Of a DNA stretch of 64,000 nt, positions 35,741 through 45,946 are shown in pieces; within the stretch, counting starts at the first letter, position 1, and each line of letters opens with the position of its first letter. A program made the position numbers and the translations under genes. The stretch is from assembly GCF_900769625.1 (NCBI RefSeq), contig NZ_CAAGHK010000087.1:62001-126000 (forward strand), written 5' to 3'. The notes below the pieces were generated by a model. It made no database searches and was not told the origin of the DNA. It was given only the letters and a program-made list of their open reading frames with translations. Origin of the DNA: an uncultured Clostridium sp. (GTDB lineage: Bacteria > Bacillota > Clostridia > Clostridiales > Clostridiaceae).

Positions 35741-37057
35741 TTATATCTTTTCTAATTTTGTAATAAAGAAACCATCCATGTTTTCATTAGGCATTACTGT
35801 TAACATTCCTTCTCTGCTGTAAACAAGGTTATCCTGCTTTCCAACAAAGATTCTCTTGATTTCACAGTCCTTATGATTATTAACAAACCATTCAATATTT
35901 TCTTCATTTTCTTCTTTATTTAATGTACAAGTTGAATATATCATTACTCCTCCTTGTTTTACATACTGCCATGCATTATTCATTATTTCTCTTTGAATAG
36001 GTATGATTTCTCTTAAGTCATTTCTTTTCTTGTTCCATTTTATTTCAGGTTTCTTTCTTATTATTCCAAGTCCTGAACAAGGAACGTCGATAAGAACTCT
36101 ATCACATGAAGCTACTAAATCAGCATTTAATTTCGTTGCATCACCAGCTTCAGTTATAACATTAGTTATTCCTAATCTTTCACAGTTATCTTTTATTAAT
36201 CCAAGCTTTGATTCATGAAGGTCAAACGCAAGAACCTTACCTGTATTACCTAATATTTCAGCAATATGAGTAGTCTTACCTCCTGGAGCACTACATAAAT
36301 CAGCAACTGTCATTCCTTCTTCTAAATCTAGAAGTGGTGCAACAAGCATAGCACTTTCATCCTGCACAGTTATTTTTCCTTCTTTGAATAAAGGATTATT
36401 TTCAATAGATTTGCCACCTTTAATGCTGATAGCTTCTGGGCAGATTGCTCCTTCTGATATTTCATATTCCATTCCTTCAAGTTTTTCATAAACTTCATCA
36501 TAATCAGAGTTAAGTTCATTTACTCTTATACTTACCTTAGGAACAGTATTTAATCCTGACATTATTTTTTTAGCACTGCTTTCACCATATTGTTTAATTA
36601 AAAGTCTTATCATCCAAGGTTCAAATGAAAATTTATATGCATATTCATCTATCTTATTACCAGGTACATTGATGTCATCTGGATTTTTAGTGAAGCTTCT
36701 TAATATTCCATTAACAAGCTTGCTGTCGTTTTCTGATACTTCTTTTGCTTCTTCTACTGCTTCATTACATGCAGCATAAGAAGGTATCTTATCTAAAAAG
36801 TTCATTTGATATATAGCAACTCTTAATATGTTAAGAATATTTTTATCCATTAATTTCATATCCTTAACGAAGTTTGCAATTATAACATCTAATGTTTTTC
36901 TTCTTCTTAATACACCATATACTATTTCTGTAAGTAAAGCTTTATCCTTATCATTTAATTCTACTTCGTTTAATTCTTTAGAAAGTATTATGTTTGAGTA
37001 TGCTCCTTCATTTAAAACTCTGTTCAATATTTTTACTGCTAGTTTTCTACAATTCAT
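35741..37057 (-). CDS. rsmB: 16S rRNA (cytosine967-C5)-methyltransferase RsmB (Sun)
   Basis: The N-terminal NusB-like RNA-binding domain (about 1-135) precedes the methyltransferase domain with DLCSAPGGKTTHIAEILG, VLIDVPCSGLGIIRKKPEIKW and MIYSTCTLNKEENEE; the PCSG and TCT cysteines are catalytic. 438 residues. It is followed by rlmN 14 bases later. Typical neighbours in Firmicutes are fmt upstream and rlmN/prpC downstream, both found here. Confidence 0.97.
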   Translation of the reverse strand: MNCRKLAVKILNRVLNEGAYSNIILSKELNEVELNDKDKALLTEIVYGVLRRRKTLDVIIANFVKDMKLMDKNILNILRVAIYQMNFLDKIPSYAACNEAVEEAKEVSENDSKLVNGILRSFTKNPDDINVPGNKIDEYAYKFSFEPWMIRLLIKQYGESSAKKIMSGLNTVPKVSIRVNELNSDYDEVYEKLEGMEYEISEGAICPEAISIKGGKSIENNPLFKEGKITVQDESAMLVAPLLDLEEGMTVADLCSAPGGKTTHIAEILGNTGKVLAFDLHESKLGLIKDNCERLGITNVITEAGDATKLNADLVASCDRVLIDVPCSGLGIIRKKPEIKWNKKRNDLREIIPIQREIMNNAWQYVKQGGVMIYSTCTLNKEENEENIEWFVNNHKDCEIKRIFVGKQDNLVYSREGMLTVMPNENMDGFFITKLEKI

Positions 37058-37269
37058 ACGCTACCTCTTTTTCAATTATATCTCTGATTATGAGTTATTA
37101 ATAAGTCTACAGCTCATAAGGTATAAATTTACAAGCTGTATTTTACAACTCTTCGATATAACATAAATAAGTTATTATAATATGTTTATCAAATTGTTAT
37201 ATTTTTAAATAATGCCTAGAATAATTATAAGTTCTGATTATGTATAACACTTCCTTTTATTATGTAAAC

Positions 37270-38196
37270 TTATCCTAGAACTACATTTTCTTCTATCTCA
37301 TGGCCGTTAATGTATTCTGCTATCGTTAACGGTTTTTTATTTGGGAACTGCACTTTTTTCACAAGAAGCACAGAATCCTTACATGCAACCTTCATGCCCT
37401 TTTTGCTTACTTCAATTATTGTACCTGGAGTTTTTGATGTTTTTTCATTTAAAACTTCACTCTCAAATATCTTCATTCTGTCTTCTTTATAATCAGTATA
37501 AGCAATAGGCCATGGATTTAATCCTCTGATAAGATTATGTATTTCTTCAGCAGAGTTATCCCATGAAATCACTGCTATTTTCTTATCAAGCATTTTTGCA
37601 TAAAAAGTTTCATCTGTCTGCTTTTCTGGAACTATTGTATTGTTGACAATTCCATCTATCGTCTCTAAAAGAAGATCGCTTCCTCTTTCCTTTAAGATAT
37701 CATAAAGCTCACCTGCTGTCATATCTTCTGGGATTTCAATTTCATCTTTCATCAGCATATCTCCAGTATCTAACCCCACATCCATAAGCATTGTCGTATT
37801 CCCAGAAACTTTTTCACCTTTGATAATTGCCCAGTTTATTGGTGCTGCACCTCTATACATAGGAAGCAGTGATCCGTGAAGATTTATGCAGCCATACTTA
37901 GGTATATCAAGTACTTCTTTTGTAAGTAGCTGCCCAAATGCAACTACAATCATAAAATCAGGTTTCATTTCTTTAAGTTTTTCAATCAGTTCACGATCTT
38001 CTTTAAGCTTTACAGGCTGATATATAGGTATATCATGCTTTATTCCTTCTTCTTTAACATCTGAATAAGCCATCTTCTTTCCTCTTCCCCTTGGCTTATC
38101 AGGCTGAGTTAATATAGCCATTACATTATGCTTTTCAATTAGCTTCTTTAATGACGGAACTGCAAAGTCAGGAGTACCCATAAATACTATATTCAT
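37270..38196 (-). CDS. fmt: Methionyl-tRNA formyltransferase
   Basis: Formylates initiator Met-tRNA using 10-formyltetrahydrofolate. The sequence starts [19 protein letters not shown] and has the catalytic [20 protein letters not shown] (conserved His and Asn) with GLDTGDMLM. 308 residues. Upstream on the minus strand are def and priA, the universal priA-def-fmt order. Confidence 0.97.
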   Translation of the reverse strand: MNIVFMGTPDFAVPSLKKLIEKHNVMAILTQPDKPRGRGKKMAYSDVKEEGIKHDIPIYQPVKLKEDRELIEKLKEMKPDFMIVVAFGQLLTKEVLDIPKYGCINLHGSLLPMYRGAAPINWAIIKGEKVSGNTTMLMDVGLDTGDMLMKDEIEIPEDMTAGELYDILKERGSDLLLETIDGIVNNTIVPEKQTDETFYAKMLDKKIAVISWDNSAEEIHNLIRGLNPWPIAYTDYKEDRMKIFESEVLNEKTSKTPGTIIEVSKKGMKVACKDSVLLVKKVQFPNKKPLTIAEYINGHEIEENVVLG

Positions 38197-38261
38197 TGTT
38201 TATCCTCCTAGTTTTAGTATTTGGTTCTTTATCTTCTTTGTCTGAATAATTAAACAGATTC

Positions 38262-38702
38262 TTATTTCTTAACTCTATCTATGAATAAAGTCCCGTTTAA
38301 GTGATCATATTCATGGAGAATTGCTCTTGCTAAAAGTTCTTCTGCTTCAATTTCAAATTCTTCACCTTTTTCATTAAAAGCTCTTGCTTTAACAAAGTTA
38401 GGTCTCGTTACTTTTTCCATTTCTCCTGGAAGACTTAAACATCCTTCTTCATCTGTCTGTGATCCGCTTGTTTCAAGTATTTCTGGGTTGATAAATACTA
38501 GTGGACCTTCACCGATATCAATTACGAATAATCTTTTAAGTATTCCAACCTGTGGTGCTGCAAGACCTACTCCATCAGCATCATACATTGTTTCAAACAT
38601 ATCTTTTATAAGTGTAAGTGTTCTTTTATCTATTTCTTCAACTTCTCTGCATTTTTTTCTTAATACGTCGTCACCATATTTTCTAATATTTCTTAATGCC
38701 AT
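38262..38702 (-). CDS. def: Peptide deformylase
   Basis: Removes the N-formyl group from nascent proteins, a partner of Fmt. Three family motifs are complete: GVGLAAPQVG, EGCLSLPG and HEYDHLNG, giving the metal-binding Cys and two His plus the catalytic Glu. 146 residues, short form. It lies between priA and fmt. Confidence 0.98.
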   Translation of the reverse strand: MALRNIRKYGDDVLRKKCREVEEIDKRTLTLIKDMFETMYDADGVGLAAPQVGILKRLFVIDIGEGPLVFINPEILETSGSQTDEEGCLSLPGEMEKVTRPNFVKARAFNEKGEEFEIEAEELLARAILHEYDHLNGTLFIDRVKK

Positions 38703-38714
38703 TTATAATTCCCC

Positions 38715-40907
38715 CTAGGTCATATTATTAGGATTAATATCTATACTAACCCTTATTTCATTATATACACTCTTATTTAATTGATAAAGAGTATCTTTAA
38801 CTTTTTCACTGAACTCATCATTAAAATTACCTTTTATTATAATCTGCCAGCGATAATTTTCCTTTAATTTAGTTATTATGCAAGGAACTGGTCCTAACAT
38901 AGTTAAATTTTCTATTATTAGTTTTTTCAAATTTTCTTGTAAATTATTCATGAATTTCTTTAATTTTTCTTCATATTTTGAAGAACCATTAATTAATAAT
39001 ATTTTACCAAAAGGCGGATTACTCATCAACCTTCTGAGATTTATTTCTTCCCTGAATAAACCTTCATAATCTTCTTCTTGTGCATATTTAAGACTGTAAT
39101 GTTCCGGAGTATAGCTCTGAACTATTACTTTTCCTTCATCACTTCCTCTGCCAGCTCTTCCTGCCACCTGCGTTATAATCTGATATGTTCTTTCAGCGGA
39201 TCTGTAATCAGGTATGTTCAATGACATATCGGCCGCCAGAACACCAACAAGTGTAACATTCTTAAAATCAAGTCCTTTGGAAACCATCTGCGTTCCCACA
39301 AGAATATCAGCTTCACCATTTTTAAAGGAATTATATATTAATTCGTGAGAATTTTTATGTCTTGTAGTATCAACATCCATCCTCAAAACTCTTGCTTTTG
39401 GAAAATACTTTTTAACTTCCAGCTCAACTCTTTCTGTTCCTGCACCAAAAAACTTTACATATTTACTTGCACACTTAGGACATGTTTTACTAACCCTTTC
39501 AGCTCTTCCACAGTAATGACATATAAGATATCCGTTATTATGATAAGTCATTGAGACATCGCATTCAGGACACTTAAATACATATCCACAGCTTCTGCAT
39601 GAAATAAAAGTTGAATATCCTCTTCTGTTTAAGAAAAGTATTATCTGCTTTTTTTCATTTAACGTATCGTTTATTGCATTATACAGTTTGCGGCTGAATA
39701 ATGATAAATTCCTGTTTTTAAGTTCTTCCCTCATATCTACAATCTCCATACGAGGCATCTGCTTTCCATTAACCCTGTTCTTCATTTCTATAAGCTTATA
39801 ATCACCATTAACAGCCTTATAGTATGTTTCTATGCTCGGAGTTGCTGAACCCAGTACAAGTCTGCATTTTTTGAGTTCACATAGGAATTCACTTACTTCA
39901 CGAGTATGATATTTAGGATTCTGATCTGATTTATAAGTATTTTCATGTTCCTCATCGATTATAATTAATCCAAGGTTCTTAAGCGGCAGAAACAGTGCAC
40001 TTCTTGCACCAATAACAAGTCTTGCTTTTCCTTCTTTTATCCTATACCACTCATCAAATCTCTCACCATCAGAAAGTCGGCTGTGAAATAACGCAACATC
40101 CTCACCAAATCTCCCTTTAAATCGTTCAATCATCTGTGGTGTAAGAGAAATTTCCGGAACAAGAACTATTGCACTGCGGCCTTCATTTAATGTTTCAGCT
40201 ACAAGATTCATATAAACTTCCGTTTTTCCTGAACCGGTAACTCCCTTTATAAGGTATTTCAATTCACTGCCGTTTAATATTGTATTTAAACAATCCTGCT
40301 GTTCAAGTGTGAGATTCTTATTTTTATCTTCATCATATATTCGCTTATTATATCGAAATACAACCTTATCCTCTACCTTAAAAAATCCCTCACCTATCAT
40401 CTTATTCAAAGTATATAAGGAATATTTTTTATCTCGTGTTATATCTGCTTTAGTAAATATTCCATCATTATCAGATATATAATTGTACAGATTAATATAA
40501 TTTTCTTTTGTTTCTTCTATACTGTCTAAACTTTTATTGATGCATATTACTTTTTTCTTTTTATTGGTTGACCCCTTCATTATACCTGCTGGTATCATGA
40601 GTCTTATTGCATCAATATATCGGCATAGATATTTTTTTCTCAAAAAATCTACTAGTTTAAGATTATCAATTGTCAGTATCGGATTATCATCACATAGTTT
40701 AACGATATTTTTCACCCTGTATGTAAGTTTAATATCTTCTGTTGTCAGTGTATAGACAAATCCTTCTACTTTCTTATTACCCATCCCGAAAGGCACCATA
40801 ACCCTGTGCCCTGCACTAATGCCGCATTGAAATTCTTCCGGCACTTTATATGTAAAAAGCCTGTCGACTTCCAAAGCATCGCTGTTTATTATTATTTCAG
40901 CATACAT
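38715..40907 (-). CDS. priA: Primosomal protein N' (replication restart helicase PriA)
   Basis: A superfamily 2 helicase that reloads the replisome at repaired forks. The start MYAEIIINSDALEVDRLFTYKVP is the family's N-terminal 3'BD domain. Walker A is LLKGVTGSGKTEVY-like (GVTGSGKTEVYMNLV), DEEH box LIIIDEEHENTYKS, then a zinc region with CRSCGYVFKCPEC and CHYCGR, and GAGTERVELE. The annotated longer frame to 40946 begins with GTG and lacks homology. ATG 40907 has only a distant AAGGGG, so I rank it by homology. 730 residues. Confidence 0.93.
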   Translation of the reverse strand: MYAEIIINSDALEVDRLFTYKVPEEFQCGISAGHRVMVPFGMGNKKVEGFVYTLTTEDIKLTYRVKNIVKLCDDNPILTIDNLKLVDFLRKKYLCRYIDAIRLMIPAGIMKGSTNKKKKVICINKSLDSIEETKENYINLYNYISDNDGIFTKADITRDKKYSLYTLNKMIGEGFFKVEDKVVFRYNKRIYDEDKNKNLTLEQQDCLNTILNGSELKYLIKGVTGSGKTEVYMNLVAETLNEGRSAIVLVPEISLTPQMIERFKGRFGEDVALFHSRLSDGERFDEWYRIKEGKARLVIGARSALFLPLKNLGLIIIDEEHENTYKSDQNPKYHTREVSEFLCELKKCRLVLGSATPSIETYYKAVNGDYKLIEMKNRVNGKQMPRMEIVDMREELKNRNLSLFSRKLYNAINDTLNEKKQIILFLNRRGYSTFISCRSCGYVFKCPECDVSMTYHNNGYLICHYCGRAERVSKTCPKCASKYVKFFGAGTERVELEVKKYFPKARVLRMDVDTTRHKNSHELIYNSFKNGEADILVGTQMVSKGLDFKNVTLVGVLAADMSLNIPDYRSAERTYQIITQVAGRAGRGSDEGKVIVQSYTPEHYSLKYAQEEDYEGLFREEINLRRLMSNPPFGKILLINGSSKYEEKLKKFMNNLQENLKKLIIENLTMLGPVPCIITKLKENYRWQIIIKGNFNDEFSEKVKDTLYQLNKSVYNEIRVSIDINPNNMT

Positions 40908-40987
40908 ATTTATATCAGGCCCCTTTTCTGAGACTATTTTATTCACTGATAATTCATCAAGTATTAATTAGTATATTACAATAAAGA

Positions 40988-41011
40988 AAGAAGCGCAATC
41001 TAGCGCTTCTT
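40988..41011 (-). terminator. Terminator overlapping the coaBC stop
   Basis: AAGAAGCGC, a six-base loop and GCGCTTCTT, overlapping the coaBC stop codon and followed on the minus strand by TTCTTTATT. Confidence 0.78.
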
Positions 41012-42184
41012 AATTATTATGTCAAATAAATTTGCTGCAATCTTTTCCTTACTCATTTTTTCTAAATGTATTTCTTCTTTATCATCAGAAAAAATTATAA
41101 CTTTATTATCTTCACTTGCAAAACCAGTATCTTTAGATGTAATATCATTAGCAACTATATAATCAAGGTTTTTCTTTTCCATTTTTGCCATTGCATTTTC
41201 TTTAAGATTCTCGCTTTCAGCTGCAAAACCTACAAGTATCTGGTTTTCTTTCAGATTGCCAAGTTCCATTAAAATATCGTTATCTCTTGTAAGTTCCAAA
41301 GACCAGTTTCCATGACCCTTTTTAATTTTCTGACTGCTGTATTTTTCAGGTTTATAATCAGCAACTGCTGCTGATTTTACAACAATATCCGCCTCCTTGA
41401 AAGCCTTGATTGCTGCTTCCTTCATTTCTTCATTAGTTGAAATATTAATCACATTAATATTTTTTGGAGCTTCCAAATTAGTTGGTCCGCTTATTAATGT
41501 TACATTAGCACCTCTATTTCGTGCTTCTTTTGCTATTGCATAACCCATTTTACCGCTTGATCTGTTAGTAATAAACCTTACAGGATCAATGGGTGCTATT
41601 GTAGGCCCCGCAGTAACAACTACATTTTTATTTAATAAGTCTTTCTTCTCATTCAATTCCATCAAAACTTTATCTACTATTACTTCAGGCTTTTCAAGCT
41701 TTCCTTTGCCAACATCACCGCAGGCAAGTCTTCCTTCTGCAGGTTCAACAAATTCATATCCAAATGACTTGAGCTTTTTAATATTATCCTGTACAATTGG
41801 ATTTTCATACATCTTCGTATTCATTGCAGGAGCAAAAATAACCTTTGCTTTTGTTGCCATAATTGTTGTCGAAAGCATATCATCAGCTATTCCATTGGCA
41901 ACTTTACCTATAATATTAGCTGTAGCAGGTGCCACTAAGAAAACATCAGCCTTATCAGCCAAACTTATATGTTGTATTTCCCAAACTTTAGGTTCTTGAA
42001 ATGTATCACATGCAACTTCGTTCTGACTTAATGATTGAAATGAAAGTGGAGTTACAAACTTAGTAGCATTTTCAGTCATAATTACATTTACATTAATATC
42101 TTTCTTTACAAGAAGACTTGTGATCTCTAATGCCTTATAAACTGCAATTCCTCCACTTACCCCAAGTACAACATTCTGTTTCAT
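41000..42184 (-). CDS. coaBC: Bifunctional phosphopantothenoylcysteine decarboxylase/phosphopantothenate-cysteine ligase
   Basis: Catalyses two consecutive steps of CoA synthesis. The CoaC flavoprotein half (about 1-190) begins VVLGVSGGIAVYKALEI and has the PXMNxxMW-like PAMNTKMYENP. The CoaB half shows TAGPTIAPIDPVRFITNRSSGKMG, AVADYKPEKYSSQKIKK and DIMELG. 394 residues. It follows rpoZ by one base, the usual gmk-rpoZ-coaBC order. A second CoA gene, coaD, is in the window. Confidence 0.96.
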   Translation of the reverse strand: MKQNVVLGVSGGIAVYKALEITSLLVKKDINVNVIMTENATKFVTPLSFQSLSQNEVACDTFQEPKVWEIQHISLADKADVFLVAPATANIIGKVANGIADDMLSTTIMATKAKVIFAPAMNTKMYENPIVQDNIKKLKSFGYEFVEPAEGRLACGDVGKGKLEKPEVIVDKVLMELNEKKDLLNKNVVVTAGPTIAPIDPVRFITNRSSGKMGYAIAKEARNRGANVTLISGPTNLEAPKNINVINISTNEEMKEAAIKAFKEADIVVKSAAVADYKPEKYSSQKIKKGHGNWSLELTRDNDILMELGNLKENQILVGFAAESENLKENAMAKMEKKNLDYIVANDITSKDTGFASEDNKVIIFSDDKEEIHLEKMSKEKIAANLFDIIIKKR

Positions 42185-42185
42185 C

Positions 42186-42413
42186 TTACTTTGAACCTTC
42201 TTCTACTTCTTCTACTCTTTCAAAATTAATTGCGTTTTCATCAACTTCATGTATAGCAATTGTTAATGGTTTATTTGAATGTGCATCAACTTGTGGTTTA
42301 GAACCATCTATTATTTGTCTGGCTCTTTTAGAAGTTAAAATTACTAAAGAGTATCTGTCCTTTGTCTTTTCTAGTAAATCTACTACTGATGGATTAATCA
42401 TAGAGTTGTTCAT
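42186..42413 (-). CDS. rpoZ: RNA polymerase omega subunit
   Basis: A 75-residue omega: [34 protein letters not shown], with the conserved RYSLV...RARQ core. It helps assemble the RNA polymerase beta' subunit. It overlaps the 3' end of gmk by 20 bases and precedes coaBC. Confidence 0.96.
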   Translation of the reverse strand: MNNSMINPSVVDLLEKTKDRYSLVILTSKRARQIIDGSKPQVDAHSNKPLTIAIHEVDENAINFERVEEVEEGSK

Positions 42414-43035
42414 GAATAATGCCCTCCTTTGAATCTAATATACTATGTTTTATTCTGTCTACTCTACACTTTTCTGCGTTAATAATCGCTTCAAGTTTTT
42501 CTACTGATGTTTCGACTTCGTCATTTACAACAGCATAATTATATCTTGATATAAAGTTAATTTCTTTATATGCTGACTTAAATCTTTTCATTAATGATTC
42601 GGGAGTTTCACTTCCCCTTTTTATTATTCGCGCCTTCAATTCTTCCATTGATGGTGGAAGTATGAAGATAAAAACTCCTTCTTCTGTATTTTCTTTAACT
42701 TTTAATGCACCCTGTATATCAATTTCTAATATAACATCTCTACCGCTTTCAAGCATTTCTTCTACATTAGACTTTGGTGTACCATAAAAATTATCATACA
42801 CTTCTGCATATTCAAGGAAATCATTTTCTACAATTTTCTCCTTAAACTGTTCTTTTGACATAAAGTAATAATTTACGCCTTCTACTTCTCCTTTTCTTGG
42901 AGACCTTGTAGTTGCAGATACTGATATTGCTACTTCAGGATTTCTCTCTAAGAAGCTTTTGCATATAGTACCTTTTCCAGCACCAGATGGTCCTGAAATA
43001 ACTATTAGTAATCCTCTGCCTTTATTATTCATCAT
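42394..43035 (-). CDS. gmk: Guanylate kinase
   Basis: Phosphorylates GMP to GDP. The P-loop is [15 protein letters not shown], followed by [20 protein letters not shown] and the GMP-binding [15 protein letters not shown]. 213 residues. The start ATG overlaps the remA stop (ATGA), and rpoZ starts inside its end, so the three form a tightly coupled unit. Confidence 0.97.
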   Translation of the reverse strand: MMNNKGRGLLIVISGPSGAGKGTICKSFLERNPEVAISVSATTRSPRKGEVEGVNYYFMSKEQFKEKIVENDFLEYAEVYDNFYGTPKSNVEEMLESGRDVILEIDIQGALKVKENTEEGVFIFILPPSMEELKARIIKRGSETPESLMKRFKSAYKEINFISRYNYAVVNDEVETSVEKLEAIINAEKCRVDRIKHSILDSKEGIIHEQLYD

Positions 43036-43301
43036 TCATCATCCTCATCAACTATATCATCTTTAGTTGCTAATCTATGTGCAACTGTTTCTGGCTGGAC
43101 AGCAGATAAAATAACATGATCACTATCAGTTATTATAACAGCTCTTGTTCTTCTTCCATAAGTCGCATCTATAAGCATACCTCTGTCTCTTGCTTCCTGA
43201 ATAATTCTTTTAATAGGTGCTGACTCTGGGCTGACAATTGCAACTAGTCTGTTAGCAGAAACAATATTTCCGAATCCTATGTTTATTAACTTAATTCCCA
43301 T
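43032..43301 (-). CDS. remA: Extracellular matrix regulator RemA (DUF370)
   Basis: An 89-residue DUF370 protein starting [27 protein letters not shown], with [20 protein letters not shown]. In B. subtilis RemA is a DNA-binding activator of biofilm matrix genes and of osmoprotection genes. In clostridia it is often found between yicC and gmk, as here, and its targets are unknown. Confidence 0.93.
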   Translation of the reverse strand: MGIKLINIGFGNIVSANRLVAIVSPESAPIKRIIQEARDRGMLIDATYGRRTRAVIITDSDHVILSAVQPETVAHRLATKDDIVDEDDE

Positions 43302-43318
43302 ATTCTTATCCTCCTATT

Positions 43319-44200
43319 TTACTCAATGTTCTGGATCTGTTCTCTTATTTTTTCCAAAGTGTTTTTTATTTCTATAACTATATTAGTCATATTTATATCA
43401 CTAGATTTAGATGCTATTGTATTAGCTTCTCTGTTCATTTCCTGAATTATAAAGTCAAGTTTCCTTCCAATCGGTTCTTCTAAGCATAATGTATTTCTTA
43501 TCTGACTTAAATGGCTCTTTAATCTTGTTATTTCTTCATCAACAGCAGCTTTATCTGAGAATATAGCTATTTCAAGTGCTATTCTGCTTTCATCAATGTC
43601 TACTCCTGATAATAACTCACTTAATCTTTCTTCAAGCTTTTTCTTATAATTCTTAGGAACAACATCCGCTAAACCTTCGATTTTCTTAACATCACTCTCA
43701 ATTAATTCCAGCTTGCCAAGAATATCCTCATTTAGCTTAGCTCCTTCTCTAAGTCTCATTTCTTCCATTAGATTAAGAGCTGATTCTACTAAAGGAGCAA
43801 TTTCTCTAAAAATGTCCTCAAGATTTTCTTCCGGTTCTTCTATTGTAATAACATCAGGAAACCTCGCTATCTTAGTCACTGATATATCATTATCAACACC
43901 AAGAGTATCAGCTATTTCTTTCAGACAATTGTAATAACCTTTTGCAAGTTCCATATTTAAAACTGCTTTTCCTGAAGAACTGCCATAATTTTTATAATTA
44001 ATGAATACATCAACCTTACCTCTGTTAAGTCTCTTGCTGATTATATTTCTTATTTTTTCTTCAAGTGAAAGCATTGTCTTAGGCATCCTAATATTTATAT
44101 CTAAATATCTATGATTAACGCTTTTCATCTCTATTGAAAAACATAAATCTTTCCCTTCTTCACTCTGAGCTCGACCAAAGCTAGTCATACTTTTAATCAA
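43319..44200 (-). CDS. yicC: YicC family endoribonuclease
   Basis: A 293-residue YicC protein. The N terminus MIKSMTSFGRAQSEEG and C terminus GRKLDFIIQEMNREANTIASKSS are diagnostic. Recent work describes YicC/YloC proteins as endoribonucleases acting on small RNAs. The start codon is TTG, eight bases after AGGAGG. It is the first gene of yicC-remA-gmk-rpoZ-coaBC. Confidence 0.95.
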   Translation of the reverse strand: MIKSMTSFGRAQSEEGKDLCFSIEMKSVNHRYLDINIRMPKTMLSLEEKIRNIISKRLNRGKVDVFINYKNYGSSSGKAVLNMELAKGYYNCLKEIADTLGVDNDISVTKIARFPDVITIEEPEENLEDIFREIAPLVESALNLMEEMRLREGAKLNEDILGKLELIESDVKKIEGLADVVPKNYKKKLEERLSELLSGVDIDESRIALEIAIFSDKAAVDEEITRLKSHLSQIRNTLCLEEPIGRKLDFIIQEMNREANTIASKSSDINMTNIVIEIKNTLEKIREQIQNIE

Positions 44201-44245
44201 ACCTCACACCTCCTTTTATTATTACTATTTTTTATTGCTAAACTA

Positions 44246-44274
44246 ATGATAAACAAATATATTCTGCCGGTCAA
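44246..44274 (-). promoter_or_regulatory. Predicted sigma-A promoter of yicC-remA-gmk-rpoZ-coaBC
   Basis: TTGACC, 17-base spacer, TATCAT on the minus strand, about 45 bases before yicC. Confidence 0.62.
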
Positions 44275-44321
44275 CACTTTGTTTACAATTTGTTAACATT
44301 TATTTTAAAACAATCTAATAA

Positions 44322-44343
44322 AGCTGTCAGATTGCTGACAGCT
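44322..44343 (-). terminator. Terminator of the NCS2 permease gene
   Basis: A perfect 9-bp stem AGCTGTCAG / CTGACAGCT around ATTG, followed by TTATTAGATTGTTTT on the minus strand. Confidence 0.75.
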
Positions 44344-44368
44344 CATAAATATCTATTGTTTTCTGATT

Positions 44369-45748
44369 CTATTTTAAAAGTAATAACTTTGCTACAAATA
44401 TAATTGCTAAAATAATCATAACAACTGAAACTTTTTTCTTTTCTCCCTGTTTTGCAAAGAATAGATTGTACAATACATTTATAAGAACATACACTATTAC
44501 GCCCATTGTCAATCCATCACCGATACTGTAAGTAAGCGGCATCATTGCAATTGTTACAAAGGCTGGAAGTCCCTCTGTAATTTCACCAAAGTCTATATTT
44601 TTAACTGCTCCAAGCATTAGATAGCCAACATATAAAAGCGCTGGTGCTGTTGCACATGATGGTATTGCTATGAATATTGGTGAAAAGAACATAGCTATAA
44701 GGAATAATACACCAGAAGTTATTGCAGTCCATCCAGTTCTTCCGCCAGCTGCAACTCCTGTAGAACTTTCAACATAAGTTGTTACTGTTGATATACCAAG
44801 ACATGCACCTACAGTTGTCCCAATTGCATCAACCATTAATGCTTTACCTGCATTTGGCACATTACCATTCTCATCAAGCATTCCTGCTCTTGAACTTACA
44901 CCTACTAATGTTCCAACTGTATCAAAGAAATCTACAAATAAGAATGTACATACTATTACTAAAAAGTTCATTATATTGCTTGGATGAAGTACATATAATA
45001 AATCAACTTTACCTGCAACCGGCGCAATACTTTCAAATTTAAATATACCAGTTGGAAGATAAATTCCAAGTGCTGTTGCTGCTTCTGGATTCATTAAAGC
45101 ATATCCCCATGCTAATAATGTACTTACTACTATACCTACTAATATTGATGCTTTCATACCCTTTCTATCAAGAACAGCAATTATTATAAGACCTATAAAA
45201 GCTATTATTGCTGTTGGCATTGCAAAATCCCCTAATGCAAGATAAGTTGATTCATCTGCCACAACAGCTCCACTTCCTGTGAGACCTATAAAAGCAATAA
45301 ATAATCCAATACCGGCTGTAACTGCATGTTTCATATTCATCGGAATAGCATTTACTACTGCTTCTCTAATTTTAAATAATGACATTAATATAAATATGAT
45401 ACCTTCAACAAATACTGCTGTTAATGCTATATGCCATGATATTCCTTTACCAAGAACTACCGAATAAGCAAAATAAGCATTAAGCCCCATACCTGATGCT
45501 AATACAAATGGTAGATTAGCATAAACCCCCATAAGTATACTTGCAAAGGCCGCTCCTAAGCATGTTGCAGTAACTAATGCCCCCTTGTCCATACCTATTC
45601 CATCTGTTCCTAAAATATTAGGATTTACAGCTATAATATAAGCCATTGTTAAGAACGTTGTGATCCCTGCTAAAATTTCCTTTTTAAAATCCACGTTTTC
45701 ATTAGAGAATATCTCCAGGAATTTTTTCTTTTCATTTACTTGTTGCAT
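44369..45748 (-). CDS. NCS2 family purine permease
   Basis: A 459-residue polytopic transporter of the guanine/hypoxanthine-adenine (AzgA/PbuG-like) branch. Blocks include FLTMAYIIAVNPNILGTDGIGMDKGALVTATCL-type start (first 20 residues of it: FLTMAYIIAVNPNILGTDG), VLASGMGLNAYFAY, FLFVDFFDTVGTLVG and TTYVESSTGVAAGGRTG. It imports nucleobases by proton symport. Substrate cannot be decided by sequence alone, but the riboswitch upstream carries a uracil at the specificity position, which argues for adenine (see findings). It is monocistronic: own promoter, riboswitch and terminator. Confidence 0.93.
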   Translation of the reverse strand: MQQVNEKKKFLEIFSNENVDFKKEILAGITTFLTMAYIIAVNPNILGTDGIGMDKGALVTATCLGAAFASILMGVYANLPFVLASGMGLNAYFAYSVVLGKGISWHIALTAVFVEGIIFILMSLFKIREAVVNAIPMNMKHAVTAGIGLFIAFIGLTGSGAVVADESTYLALGDFAMPTAIIAFIGLIIIAVLDRKGMKASILVGIVVSTLLAWGYALMNPEAATALGIYLPTGIFKFESIAPVAGKVDLLYVLHPSNIMNFLVIVCTFLFVDFFDTVGTLVGVSSRAGMLDENGNVPNAGKALMVDAIGTTVGACLGISTVTTYVESSTGVAAGGRTGWTAITSGVLFLIAMFFSPIFIAIPSCATAPALLYVGYLMLGAVKNIDFGEITEGLPAFVTIAMMPLTYSIGDGLTMGVIVYVLINVLYNLFFAKQGEKKKVSVVMIILAIIFVAKLLLLK

Positions 45749-45831
45749 TTGACTACCTCCAAAGAATTAATTGAATAGAATCAAGTGATTTCACTCTTAC
45801 ACTTTTCTTTTTTCTCTTAACTTCTGAATTT

Positions 45832-45900
45832 TCTCATAATCAGATATATTACGGTATCTGGTAAAAACTTGCGCTCCATATTACCACTATTATATGATCA
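45832..45900 (-). promoter_or_regulatory. Purine riboswitch aptamer with U at the specificity position
   Basis: The minus strand carries the purine aptamer core in order: CATATAAT, an ATATGG loop L2, AAGTTTTTACC (J2/3), AGATA / TATCT stem P3 with a CCGTAAT-type loop L3, and GATTATG (J3/1). In guanine-responsive switches J3/1 reads GACTATG; the C to T change at the position equivalent to residue 74 is the known adenine determinant. P1 is weak after the first four pairs. P2 holds GUG/CGC plus a mismatch. It lies 84 bases upstream of the NCS2 permease ATG, and no clear terminator or sequestered Shine-Dalgarno is evident. Confidence 0.8.
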
Positions 45901-45917
45901 ACTCTATTACGAATATT

Positions 45918-45946
45918 ATTATATGTTTTTTATCGAATATTGTCAA
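45918..45946 (-). promoter_or_regulatory. Predicted sigma-A promoter of the permease riboswitch transcript
   Basis: Consensus TTGACA, 17 bases, consensus TATAAT on the minus strand, about 20 bases before the aptamer. Confidence 0.82.
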
